A stretch of 64,000 bases of DNA from Oxyruncus cristatus (lineage: Eukaryota > Chordata > Aves > Passeriformes > Cotingidae): assembly GCA_013399855.1 (NCBI GenBank), contig VXAY01001313.1, forward strand, positions 1,721,084 to 1,785,083, given 5' to 3'. Below are positions 13,423-26,940 of the stretch, in pieces. A program made the position numbers and the translations under genes. How positions within the stretch are numbered: position 1 is the first letter of the stretch; each line of letters opens with the position of its first letter. The notes under the pieces are model-generated. The model saw nothing but the letters and a program-made list of their open reading frames with translations, ran no database searches and was not told the origin of the DNA.

Positions 13423-16400
13423 TGCACAGGTAACTGCACGCAGCACACTTCATCCCCCCAGGATGCAGGCGGGAAAGGAGGGAACCAGCAGCAGCTCGGC
13501 TGTCACACCCCTCACAGCCCAGTGCTCTGCAGTGCTCGGGCAAAGGGTGCGCTCATTCACGTAATTTTTCCTGAGACAAACACTAAAAGAAACTGAAGTC
13601 CACATTACCATCAGTCAGGCAAGCTAAAAGCTGTGTCCTTTTTTTTATGCATCTAAATGTAATACCTGCCTCATCCCATTCCTCTAATCCACCTCATTAG
13701 TGCACAATGTTGATGAACTCATGTGCTCTCTCTTCTCCCCTGTATTTACCCAGAAACCTCCTATTTCCCTTAACAGGTATCAGATTAAGACTTTAAGTAA
13801 TTAGATTCTTGAGCACAAGTCCTATTTTCTGTATGCTTTCTGCTAAGGGCAGTGACCAATGCTTTACAGAAATAATAAGTTTGTCTATTCACTGTAAAGT
13901 CACAGACATCTACACATCTCAGCAGGGGGGAAGCAACTAACAGTCTTCTCAGCCTGCCTGCTCTGTCAAGCTTCATTTTTACTGCTTTGGGTCCACCTCC
14001 TCCCTGTCCCCTCTGCAAAAGCTGTTCCACTGCAGTGAAAAGTAGGCAGGATACATCGATCCGAAGAGCCAAAGCACAAACAGTAATTTTAACCCATTAG
14101 AAGGTAAAGTTCTATTCTGAGAAGAGGCACAAGTGGTTACAAGTACAAACCCCCCTCCTTCCCAGGGCAGGACACAAGCCCCAAGCCCACACTGACAGGT
14201 ATGCCCTGTTCCCTTGGAAGGTGTGGAATGCTGCAGTGCCCAAAGTCACGGCACTTGCTGCCATTGCAAACAAGGCATCTGCGAGGCTGTGCCTTTCAGA
14301 AAGCTTTGCTTTGGGATCCCAAAACAAGCCTAGGTTGACATGGGCCCAAGGTGCCCAGTTCTGTAAAGACAAGAACATTCTGGGCATGTTCAGGAAGGGA
14401 ACATTTTGTGCCTGGCAAACTGGTGAAAACATAGGGAGCTTTCAATGTGTATCCCTGATACAGCAACTATTATGCCATGTTGACTCCATCCTGTCAAGAG
14501 GTTTCTACTCAGGCTTTAGAAATGTTCAAAAACCACTGCAAGTTAAAGCTGGAACCTAATTTATCTGCTTCATTGGCTCTGTTATGAGCTTAACTGCAGT
14601 TTTACAAATGATGTCAGTCCTTCCTGGAGAAGACAGAGAGGTTGTACAGGGTGTTCAGTTGAAGCAGCTGCTTTTTCAATCAGGAGATACTTAATTAAGC
14701 AGAGAGGAAGAACACATAATGTACAGAAACAGGCTAGCTAACGTTTTTAGCCAGGCAATAAAATAAAAAAAAAAAACACAAAAAAACGAGCTTGCAAGAA
14801 AAATATCCGCCTACCTCCTTTGTATTAAGCTGGTTTTCTAAAGGAAACCTGTGAGTGCTATGAAGCATGTTAGAAGCACAACAGTCATGAAATAAGGAAG
14901 GACACTTCTGGGGAAAGCAGTCCATGGTGCACTGTGATCAGGAATGTCTGCTCCATGAAATTTCAGGACAACAATTAGAGTTTACTTCCAAAAACATATA
15001 GCTCTTTAAAGCAAATGAAGCATGAAGGAAACCCAATTGCAGTTAAGTACAGGAATGATCTGAACATACAACAAAAAAGTCAGTGGTCTTGCTGTGCAAT
15101 AGTGCAATGCTCTGTGCCTCCTACCAGATTATGGGACTGTTTAAATCTATTATCACTTTTTAAACACCCTTTTCTACAATTAATTTCATTGATACATAAG
15201 GGGAACTCTCTTCTCATCCTTAATGAATTCTGCAGTTTTACAATTACTTTATGAAATGTCTGCAGACTCTCAGAGCCCAGGCAACCAAGAAATCAAATGA
15301 TCACAGTAGGTGCAGCAGGCTCTCATCTGCCTCTGGGCATTCACAAGCCTGTTATCACTCGAAATGCCTGCTTGAGGTTGCACCAGTGTATAGTTAAATA
15401 CTGCATTTTCATCACAAGCTCACCTAATCTGGCCTTGCACATGGCATGCAGTTCCCTCTCTGTCATGGTGGCTTAGGTGTGCTTTTTGGGATATTAGCAT
15501 GGGCTGTGACATGTGAACTGAAAACACAGGTGGCGATTATGGCTTGTTCGCACTGACGGGGTGCTCAGCTCTGCTCAGTTTTACCACCCAAGTCCCCTGA
15601 AGCTGAAAAAACAACTCTAGCTATGTTGCAAGACACACTGCAACCATTCCACAAAGAGAGCAATTTTGGTAGCATTAGTCTCCCACGTAGGAAAACAGAG
15701 GCATAAGCAAGGAGAGATTTTTCAAAAATGATGGATACATAAGTACATTGATGTAGGAAAATATGAAAACCCATACCACACCATGGTATGACCTTTCCAT
15801 ATGTCCAACACAAAAGGACATTTTAGAGTGGACTGTCCCCCTCTCTACAGAGAAGACATAAAAAGGCTGTCTGTGGCTTTTCATATAAGTTTTATACTTC
15901 ATAGACTTAAACCATTTTACAACAATTATTTCTAGAAAAAAATAACACCTGAACTGTCTCTGCCTGTGTAACCTTCATTCACTAATGCAGAGGTGTTACA
16001 ATTTCTTTCTCTACTGTAAAAACTGGAGGAAAGAATAAATCTCAAAGCGAGCAGATAAATCACCTGTTTCAAGATTTTAAAATCTGCTTTAAAAGTCACC
16101 AGTGAGGTAGTGAGTGTCCAGACTGTTTTGACAACAATTTATCCCAAGTTTACCACTTGGAAATTGTCTACACGCAATCAGTTCATATTCAACCCTCAGA
16201 GCTGACTGCTACCCGAATAATTTCAGGTATTGCTAAGTCTATTCCACATCTCACAATCACCTCAAAGATGACTCAGTTTCAGTGCCAATCAATGGCTTCA
16301 ATTGTGCAGATCATGAACAGAACCGTAAAATTAACATTAACAGCTGAGCAACCATGGAACTGATAAAATCACTTCGATGTAATGGTGAGGAATCATTGCT

Positions 16401-16910
16401 GAACCTTTCCATAGGAACTGGGAAGGAAGGGGTGGGTTAATCATGTGCATTTCCACCGAGTATTACCAATGAAACACATGTCAGCCTCAACAAGTGGCAG
16501 TTTCCAGTACAGCTGACTTTCTTGGAGCAATCTGTGAAGGCTTACAGTGGTCCCAGGGTTTACCCCCAACAGTCAGCAGTTCAGTGCTAATTCATTTTGA
16601 TGCCTGCTAAAAGGAGCTGGGGATTAATGTGTACTTGATTAGCCAAGGTATGAACACCTGCCTGGCAGCGAGATGCATCCCTGGTTTTACCTGCAGTTTA
16701 CTCTGTACAGGCTGGGCTAGCGTGAGCCATAAACAGATGACAAGCAGCAGCAACTCCATGGAAACACAGGGGTGTTTTTTTTATATATTTCATCATTTGT
16801 AAAGTCTGTATTGCTAGTCTCAACCATCCAAAAATAAGGACTTCAAAAGCAGTAATGCTTACTCGAAAAATGCAGATAGCTCGGGAAGACACGCAAAATT
16901 ATTTTTAATT

Positions 16911-16950
16911 TTACAGTTAGATTTTCAATCTTACAGTTAGATTTTCTAGC
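16911..16950. repeat. 20-base tandem duplication
   Basis: TTACAGTTAGATTTTCAATC at 16911-16930 is followed directly by TTACAGTTAGATTTTCTAGC at 16931-16950. The first 16 bases are identical. This looks like replication slippage. No function is suggested by the sequence. Confidence 0.9.
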
Positions 16951-17580
16951 ATTGAAGTTTTTCTCCTCCATAAAAATCAGGCCCAGGAGATAGTCATGTT
17001 AAATAAACAAATAAGAAAATAAGAGTTACAATAATCACATTCTGTTATTACTCCTGGAGCTGGGGCAGAAAGAGAAGAAACCAAAGAGCACAATACTCTT
17101 GATGAATTCACAGAACTTGACAATACGTTGCTGACAAGACAGGGGACTTTGAAAAGACCAAAACAATTCCTCTGATGATAACAACCTGAATTTTACTGAA
17201 TCCTCAACACTCCATCCCAAATTGCTGCTTTTTAAAATGTATTAAAATTTATTGCAATAATGTCTTGCTGCCCATTCCTCTACTTATAAAGCACAGAGCA
17301 GTCATCTAAATCTCCCATGATAACATCTTCAAGACAGGAGCTTATCAGCAGCACAGAGAAGGAAAAATCCCGTGGGTTGGGATTACACTTTTGATTATAA
17401 ATTTCCTGAGAGAAAGATGTCATCAATCTACATTCTTTATGAACTCTATCACATGAAAGCACTCTTTTACTCTAATAATAACTGTCAGGTTTTGTGCAAG
17501 CAGCACCTGCAACAATTCTTTTATGTAGAAAAGAAAAACTTGTTAGATACAACCCCTCAAAAGAAAGTCAGTCAGCATTA

Positions 17581-17599
17581 TTTTTTTTTTTTTTTTTTT
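17581..17599. repeat. poly(T) run, 19 bases
   Basis: Uninterrupted T run, with no recognisable reverse-oriented retroposon to its right. Confidence 0.95.
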
Positions 17600-20402
17600 G
17601 TAATGAAACCCATTTATTTTTATCTTTCCATTGTCATCAGCATACCAGCTGTTACACATCCCTTTAAGGAAGATTAGAGATTAATAGCCCTGTTTTCAAA
17701 ATACATTTGAGTACTTCCTTGCTCCATAATACACACATCCCTACACAGGAAAAATATGGAAGGAGTGTTCCTGTTTCTAGACATCTCACAGAACAGGTGA
17801 TATAAGAAGTTCATCAGGATCTTCTCATGCACTTTTGCCAGAAACATCACTTCTATCTTTGCTGTCCTGGCTCCCATTCAGCCTTTCTGTAGAGAGCAAT
17901 GGCAAAGATCACAGTAAACTACAAGTGACTCAGAGCAGCAGGAAGCTCAGGAGCCCCTAGAAGGAGGCCAGTTGCCTGTTTCAGGGGCTGGACAGGTGCC
18001 TCAGCCTGGTTTTTGAGGCAGGAGTGAGTATTGCAAAGCAACTTAGTTCACTGACAGCATGTTGGCAGGACATTGCCACGTTGGGAACTGTCACAGCAGC
18101 TGAACATGCAAACACTAGGGAGAGCACAAAGATGCCCCTATTAAACAGACAGTCTAAACAGTGAGAGCCCGTTCAGATACCCACTAACCCGCATAATTCT
18201 GCACCTATAAAAGCACACTGTGGTACCTCGCATAACAAAGTCAGCAATGAAAATGAGACTGGTTAGCTCTCTGACCTATCCATACCACTTCCAACATAAC
18301 AGGTTACCCTCTCCTCTTGAGCCACTGCTGGCATTCTTGTATCAGCCTCCATTGAAACCAAGAAGTTTCCACATGACGTTGCATGGAAAACGCTGCTGAA
18401 ACCCAGACATACAGGAACCACTGCATTTATTATACCTAAGCAATTAGTGGGCTTACCAAGGCAAGATCCCACATTTGTTTATCATATATTGCCTTTAAAA
18501 ATGTAGTTATATCCCGTTTTCTTTTCGTATTTTCTTTTTCATTTATGCATATAAATGTATGTAAACACAAACCCAAAAATACCCTCCCCATTCTCTAAAT
18601 TTTTACTTTCAAGGTAGACTTATAAAGTGTTTTGTTCTCTGGATTACTATCTCTCTGTCCTCTGTGACTCCACCGCAGGAGTTTCTAAAGTAAAACTCTC
18701 AAATACACTGAACAACTGTGGTTGCTGTTCATCAATCACACACTAACACTGCTAAGTGGGCACGCTCATCAGAAATGTACTTCTGCATTACCCTAAGCCA
18801 GTCCTTTACAAACTCCAGCTGAGAGGTTAGCAGGTCTCTCCTGTAGAGCCATACCACACTGTTCAGACTGTATTGCAGCTTTACTTGTGCCACTGTCCAT
18901 TGCCTTCTCCTCCTTTTGTTTAGCCTTCCTAATTTTGCCAGAATAGTCAATATTCATCAATCTTGCTGCAATCCAAACACAAACGTATTTACTGAACTTT
19001 GTAAGCCTTGCTAGATCATCTTCTTTTCTTTTTCACATTTATCATTATTTTCTCTTTTTTTTGGCCAGAGAACCTTTTGTTTATACGAATTACCTCCGCT
19101 TGAATTTGCCAATTCTCTTTTAGCTCTAAAATACTTGGCCTCTAAGATGGAATATACTGCAGTCATAATCTTTTCCTTCTTTGCTTTCACTCGAGGTGAT
19201 CATTCATCCAGGTAAATGGGGAGTGTGAGTTGTTGCTTTAAGAAATTCTCATACTTCCTCAATGTTGAAATTGTTGAGCTATTCAGTTCAGCAGCATTTG
19301 AGACTTACCTCCTTTACTTTTCTCAGATTTTCACCTTCTGAAATAAGGAGCTTCAGATATAAATAATTTTTTTGTCTTTCCACCTAATTTTAAATGAGTT
19401 AATTTTTCTCTAACTGTTCAAGCTTCTGTCTTTATCCAGTTCCTCTGTAACATATTTATTATCACTGGAAAAAAAAAATCTGAAGTAGTATTTTGTTGGC
19501 TCAGTGCACATATAAGTAATGCCATCTTTCCTGGCATAAAACACCCCATACGGTTCAAACTAGTGTCTCCTCTCAGTTTGGATGGACCTCAGAGATCCAA
19601 ATGCTCTACCTTCTTGATCTTGATACAGTAAAGAAAAAGTGAAAAATATGAACAGGCAGGAGAACAGGTCTGTGTCTCACTTTAAAGTGAGGGAATGTGA
19701 AGATCAGAGGAAACTTCAGGAGGGGATTGGCGATTGTAACACATTGTGTAAGCACTGGGCTCAGGGCCAATCACCAGTTAAATCTGTGCCCTGGGCTTCA
19801 GTCGGCCATGCCAGAAATAGTGATGCTATTCTCGGGAAGGCGCAGCTGGCTCCTTTGCTGTGACTCTGGTCACTAGCAGATTGCATAAAGGGACTAACAC
19901 AATTAGCACAATAGTCTGGGCAGGGATGCTCAGCGCAAGGATCACCTCAGTTTCTGCACTAGAACAGGAAATCTCAGGCTTCAATTTCCTTCCAGAAATC
20001 TTTAGGCAGTGACCCCTTCAGCGTTACTTCAAACAGAAGTTTTGTGCTTAATCAACACACAGCCAAAGCTAGGGTTTTTTTCTTTCTTTGATACTTTGAT
20101 TACATGCAATTGCATATTAGAAGAGACTGAAATACTGCATTTGCAGTGTTTGTTCTTTGTTGTTCTTGAGAAAAATTCAGGGAGTTACTTCTTGCTATCG
20201 TGGCTCTGCAGCAAAATGCTTTCAAAACAAATCTTCTACACTTTCTATTAATGCTATTTACTAAGCTATATTTTAAAGAAACATTTTATAGTAGATATAC
20301 TAGTGTTTCACTGACTCCCACTCTTAACAAAACGGAACCAAGGGTTTTCAGGGTGTTATGATGCATGAAAGCATCAACTGACTAATCAGATGATTCTCAA
20401 AC

Positions 20403-20436
20403 AGGAGGAAGAGGAAAAAAACCTCCTCCTCTTCCC
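20403..20436. repeat. purine block joined to pyrimidine block
   Basis: AGGAGGAAGAGGAAAAAAA is followed immediately by CCTCCTCCTCTTCCC. Every base of the left half is a purine and, apart from the A-to-C junction, every base of the right half is a pyrimidine. Several 6-base stems are possible (AGGAGG/CCTCCT, AAGAGG/CCTCTT). Confidence 0.8.
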
Positions 20437-22982
20437 ACTCATGAGAATAAATTCAGTGTTTCTACTGTAACTTGTATTGTATTTACTTCTAAACAAACGT
20501 TTGCTTCGTTTTTCTACTGCCCTACTACAAAATTACTCTGAAATAATTAATTAAGAAAGCATCAAGAAAGTTCTGGTACCTGCATAAATCTGTATTCAAA
20601 GCTACTGGTGAAAGACCGTAACCTAATCCCCATTCACTCTTTTTAAAAATTGAAGCAAAAAACCACTTTCTGAAAAAGCAGTATATGAACATGGCAGGGG
20701 AATGCTTAATATCCAACCAAACTATTCTTGACTCATGCTTTACCTTGTGCAGACGTAAGTGATAAGATACTTAGAAATAAAGTAATAGCCATTTATCCTT
20801 TCAAAAGCACAGTTTCTTCATTCTGTGCAGTTCAGTGCACAGCAACATAACTCATGAGTACAACACTTACCTTGATCTCAGCTGGATCAGTACATCAGCA
20901 GCCTAGGAGATCAACACTGACAGTTATCAGGCGTCTACATGATGATCATATTTCACAGAGGTGCTCACAATTTAGCCCACACATTTTCAACTCCGTTCAT
21001 ATTTTTCAGCATGCAGACTGGAACAGCGTCATTTCTCTACCTGTACTCAGCAAGCTAGGAAGACTTTCAAAGTTGAAGCTAAATAATTTGAAGGAGGCCT
21101 CAGACATAAAATACCATTTGCCAAAGACTAGGAACATTACTGCTTCAAAGTGAAAGGCTTTCACGGGAAAACCCTAACACAGCAGATCTGATGCAGCAGT
21201 CAGCTAGAATAAGAGTCTAACTGTGGCACTGCAGTGTGCATTTTACAGGTCTGGGTAGAGCAAGACACCTTTGAAAATAATATGCTTAGTGAAAAAGCAA
21301 CTTCATTATCCCTGCAAAACTTGGAAATGGGTATCCAGGATTGTACTTTTGTTCTCAAGCAGCAATGCTGCAGCATTTCCTCAAAAGATCACACACATAC
21401 AACCACCAGATCTCTTGACGACCAGCCTTCGACACACAGTGCTTTGGGAGATCAGAAAGGGTGAATAGCAGTGGAAGTAGCAATATTGAGAGAAAGAACC
21501 ATTTTATTAAAGAAGCCAGCTGCAGACTAGCTGGAGCAATCCCTACAGTACAGCACTTGTGTGCACAACTGTCACTTCTGCTGCAATTCCTTAGCAGCTG
21601 CTGTATTTGACCCGATGCAGGAAAAGAGAAAAGTGAAATCAGGACAGAAAAGGGGGGAGAAAAAAAATGCCACCACAGTAATACAGAAATAAAAATGTTA
21701 AGGAACATATAAAAAGGGACAGGAGAAATATCTCACCAAGTCTTTTTTCCCATGCATTTTGGCATGCTAGGTTCTACACTAACTCATTGTTTACATCTAC
21801 ACTTCGTATACTTTATACATTTTATACTTGGGTCTCTTCTAGCAAAGAGACCATTATTGAAAGATTGCTAAACATTTACAAATATTAATTCAGCCATCCA
21901 ACACCCTTTCATGATATGTTGCTTTTGTTCTTATTTTTCCCCAAAAGTAATCTTCATCATTACAATAAAGGTATGACATCAGTTACAGACTCTGCTAATA
22001 AACCCTTGTGCACAAAATCACCTCTCACTATAGTTTGTGCAACACAGGAAAGGACATTTCCTTAGTTTCATAGAAGAATTTATGTCACTGTAAAAGGACC
22101 ATAAAAGGAACAGCGTATAACACAAGACGACCATCTGAAAAGAATGATTCATGATGGCATATAAATTCCAGACCAAGCTGAAGACAATTCCATGGATTTT
22201 CAACAATCATGCAGGCAATAAGCTTAAGAACCAAAAATGTTCTTTTGTGACCTTTGCATGATTCAGTTGCTTTTACATGCAGCAGCAGACCTATAAATCG
22301 TGATTCTTGTAGCGCACTTCCAAAATCATTTTTTGAAGCCTGTCCCATTATGATGGGTTTCATGATAATGCTTCTGCCAATGTCCCCTTCATTTCATCAA
22401 AGCTACAAGATCCTGCCATACAGTAGCCTGTTTCTCATTGTGCTGTGCTCTCAGATTCAGCTGAAAACAGATGAACACAGAAACAGTTCAATGAAAACAC
22501 CATTCTCAACAATGCCTTCCTGAAAACTTTAAAAGATGTGCAGCTGCCCTGCCTTGGCCAACACCCGTGGACTCAAACATCAAAGAAGAGCAGACAGAAT
22601 GGAAAGGTCCAAAAAGGAGGAACATCTACCAATTCCTCAGCTTTCTTGTTCCAATAAAGAAAAGAGATGCATTCAAGTAAAGATGGAAGATTTATAGAAG
22701 GGTTAACACAAAAAGGCAGAAAGAAGGAATTAAATAGGTGAGACAGAAAATTTCTTTGTTTTGGTTTGGTTGGTTTACTCCTTTTCAAGACAGGAACAAG
22801 TGTAAAGCCTAAAAAGACAAGATAGAAAAAGGAAGTGAGAATCAGACTAGTGACACCCTGAGAACCATTCACCTGAGGCAAATGGCAGCTCCTCCTTCAT
22901 TTGAGGTACTTTGTTCAAGATGAACAGCTCTCCTATAACTCAATCACTCAGTTACCTAAGTGATATTCGAGATAGATCAATT

Positions 22983-23020
22983 CAGATGATCCCCTCTGGC
23001 CTTAAAATACATGAATCTAT
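22983..23020 (+). mobile_element. possible ancient CR1/L3-type tail
   Basis: GATGATCCCCTCTGGCCTTA followed by AAATACATGAATCTAT resembles the 3' terminus of old CR1/L3 LINEs (GATGATCTCTGAGGTCC..., ATTCTATGA). Divergence is high and only about 38 bases are involved, so this is tentative. Confidence 0.4.
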
Positions 23021-26000
23021 TAAAGGCTCAGATAAGGAAGGAACTGAGCAGAGGTTACTGCATAGGAAGGGCAAAACTTAAAGAATGACATAACATTTCA
23101 AAAAGGGTAAAAAAGAAATGCTCACTGTTTTCAAGCTGCAAAACAAATGTGTAACCATACCAGGAATTTTAAGTGTCTAATTCTCATTTTCATATAGATA
23201 TGTGCTCTCCAATATTATTTTCTTCCCAAGACCCTCAATAAATACAATTATCTCTATTGTTTTAGCTAAAAAAAAAAAACCTGAAATTTTATGATGCAGC
23301 TTTCCATGACAACCTGCACCTTTGAAAGAAGATATTCCATACTTCATTAAATAGTATTTGGAAGGTTTCAAAGCTTTCCAACTATTCCCTATTTACAATT
23401 AATCACTTCCTAAAGTTCAAGAATATTCTTCTGTAGAGAACACAAACAACTTCAATCAAACACAAGTTCCCAGAAGACAGATTTAGACCTTCTGTGTTTT
23501 CAAAATTAGCAGGTATTCTTTTGACAGTGGATTTTTTCAGTCCAAGTTTGCAATCACACAGCTATTTTGCCTGAGAGTCCATTGCAAACACGATTACAGT
23601 TTTCATGACAGAAAATTTATATATAAGATACAAAGACATAACTCAGTGGCAGAGACTTCAAGCACACAAAATAGCAATAAAGTAGCTATTACTAGCATTG
23701 AAAGTTGCCTCAGAACATTCCATGTTTCACAGTTTATGTGACTTTAAATTTATGGTTGAATATATATCTCTTGTGAAGTTACACTACAGCTACTGTATGA
23801 GTCAATATTAATTTTTCTCCCTTTTTTACACTGAGATTTCTCACATGATGTTTTGTCTAACAAAGTAAGGTGAAAAAACAGAGCTAGGAAAAAATATGTA
23901 CTGGCAGGAATATACAAACACTGACTGTGCAACTGAGATTTAAAGAATTGCACATTTAGTTAGATGTACAACACCCACTTACTCAAACATAAGTCAAAGG
24001 ACAAGACCTTGGGACAAAGTAGTTAATGTGTAATAATAGTCTTGCATTTTAAATGGACAATGGCATCATTTGAGTTCATTTCAACGCACAGAACTCCCAA
24101 GACAGCCATGGGTGTTGTTATTCCACGTTACCACTGCTACTTGTATTTGGAGCTTCTCAGCCCAACCTTGGCATGTCAAAAATTAGGCAATGAGCAATGA
24201 AACAACATTTTAAGACTTGAATATCCTTATTCACAGAGAAGACTCTTCTTCATTAAATATCATGGCCATAGCATGACAGAAGTGCTACAAATATCTTATT
24301 TAAATTGTTGAAAGACTTTAGTAAAGAATTTAGGGGAAATATTACTTGGAGTCTAAGAAAGTACGTCCAGTAAAGCAAAACCCCAATATAAATGCATTTT
24401 CTCTCAAAGACATTCTGCTAGTACCACACAAATGATGGTCAAGCAAGTAGCACCAAACTGAAATACAATAATTTTCTAAAGAATTTACCACACTGACAAG
24501 AGCAGCATACAAGGAAAACATTAGCTCAGTAGATAACTTATTTGAAATGACGTGCATCATGAAACAGATGTTTAGAACCTGCCTTATCATCAAATTCAAA
24601 GGCCCTTGCAGAAGTGCTACCTGTGTGTACTCACAGCACTGTACAAGAGATCTTTGTCTCAGTCCCATCACACAGGCGAGAATTGCCAAGAAAGCAGGTT
24701 GAGGTTTTCCAACACTGTGTCATCAGCCAGAACTGGAATTTAGAAACTGAAGCCTCGGAAGATGGGCGACTGTTTCAAAGCAGGCTGTAGCCAGCTGACT
24801 TCTTCTACCACCCTGGTCTCAACAGCTGCCCAAATTCTCTGAGTGTCCAGAGAGTTCCAAATATTACCAAATGTTGGGAACTTAGAAACCTGATTTTGCT
24901 ACAAGGGTTAGTGGCAGAAGATTGCAATCGAAAGCAGGGATGATATAAAGACTGATTATGCAAGTGAGTTCTCTGGATAAGGTCATATCCTTGCACCAGC
25001 CACTACCTGAATGAAAACCAGAAGTTAAAACATATTGGGTGAACACCTCATCAGATCAGTTAGTATTTGAGCATGCCAAAAAATCACCATGCCAGATTTC
25101 ACTGCAAATACTCACTTTGAGGCAAAAGACTAAAGCCAAGGACATTTTTCACTCTGCTTGGGGTAGGTCAGCTCTCTACTGCACTGACCAACATGAAAGA
25201 AGTCATGAATTTAATTTACATCGTGAAAGTAAAGTTACAAGCAAACCTGATGGGGATTCAATGCCCACATATTGCCTTTAAAGTCCCTCCCTGCACTGCT
25301 CAGGCCGACACAGCTTCATGAGCATCCTATTCTTTTGGCTCCTCTTTTCACTTCCTTTTAACCTATCAGTCCCTATTATTCTTCTCATATTGCCAGAGAA
25401 AAATCTTGAAGACACAGAAAAAAAAAAGTTAAGTAAACATGCACACAGGAATTGTGGGAAATGGAGCAAATTAGACTAATAAAAAAATGAATGCTGACAA
25501 AACGATTAGACGTCCAACAAGTACTACTAGTTACATGGTAAGTTCACCTTAGGATTTTAGTCTCTCTCTTAAAGGTATGCTCCTTTCACACCCAGTAAAA
25601 AAAAAGAGAGGAAAAACATCCCTAGGAATATGGCTTTTGTAAGACTTTCTTCAAAACACAGTTCACAGGCCAAGAAATGAACAGTATTATATTTAAAAGT
25701 CCGTCCAATACACACAGCAGATACTAAAGACATCACATGCAGTCAGCAAAACGTTGAGTGCCCTTCACAAATTGCAAGATCAAGCTGAAAACATGAAGAG
25801 CTAGCGTGATACACTTAACACACGCAACATCTCTAAGAGCACAGTGCAAGACACTGACGTTTTGGGATGCTGATCGTCTCCAATTCCCAGCCTCACACTC
25901 TCTCTGCTGAGCTGACCAAGGCTTGTTGTTGCCATTCCAGTTTATGAAAAGATGGAACCCACAAGGACATGTCTTCTGCTTGATATATCTGCACATTCTT

Positions 26001-26833
26001 AAGCACACATAGTAGTTTTATCCTGCTCTAATTGAATAATAGGGCAGGGGTAGAGGGTTACTTCAGAAATATTTTCATGCTTATGTAGAAAAACCCACTT
26101 TTTTCAAATAGATACTCATTCATCTTTTACTTTATTATGAATAATATGCTCTCTAAAAACTGATCTAAGGAAGACATCTGAGAGGAGTATGATAACTTTG
26201 AAAGTCAACTTCAACTTCATCTACACTGTCTGATGATGGCAGTTTAGCATGAAGAAATACTGAATATATGCACTAAACCTCTTCCCTAACAACCACGAAA
26301 AACATTAGTTTTAGAGTAATATTTGGGAAGAATTGGGGAAAAGGCTGATTTTGTTTCTCTGCTTTCGGTTTTGCTTTTTTTAAAAAAAAATATAAATTAT
26401 TAATCTGCATTACTATATTCATAAAGAAATTGTGTCATCTGGACAAGAATTCAGCCTTGATGAAGCAAGAGACTTTCTGTATTTCATCACAATATAAGTG
26501 GCAAATGATTTGGATTTCAAGCTGCTACTGTCACCAAAGCCCAGGTATCAAAATCATGTGCATTCAAACAAATAAAAAAGAGCTATTATTTTCACACTTA
26601 AGCAAAACACCCATACTGAAAAACTGAAATTCTTTCAGATGGGAAAGTCAGAAAAAGGCAGGAGCTGGATACTGAAGTATTAATCTGCTTTCAATTTGTA
26701 TATTTATTTTCTTTTTAAATAAACAACATGAAAGCTACAGAGATCTGAAACACAAAATGCAAATTAACCGATTACAAAAGAATTTTGTTTCCCAAACACT
26801 GACATCAAGCTTCTACTCAAGAGACCCCAGAAT

Positions 26834-26940
26834 ACCTGAAAATAAAGTCCCAATCTACAGGCAGAAAAGTCAAAGCATGACAAGACAGAGAAAAGTCAGC
26901 ACCAGGCCAACAGAAGACCTGAAAATAAAACCCCAATCTA
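26834..26940. repeat. pair of 24-base direct repeats 83 bases apart
   Basis: ACCTGAAAATAAAGTCCCAA(TCTA) at 26834-26857 recurs at 26917-26940 with two substitutions (AG to AA... CC). Within the interval AGAAAAGTCA also occurs twice. It may be the remnant of a longer decayed tandem duplication. Confidence 0.8.

Noticed and set aside
18732..18950. 72-codon Arg-rich minus-strand frame resembling a fragment of a retroelement protein
   Set aside because: No reverse transcriptase, integrase or gag motif could be identified, and flanking frames give no support.
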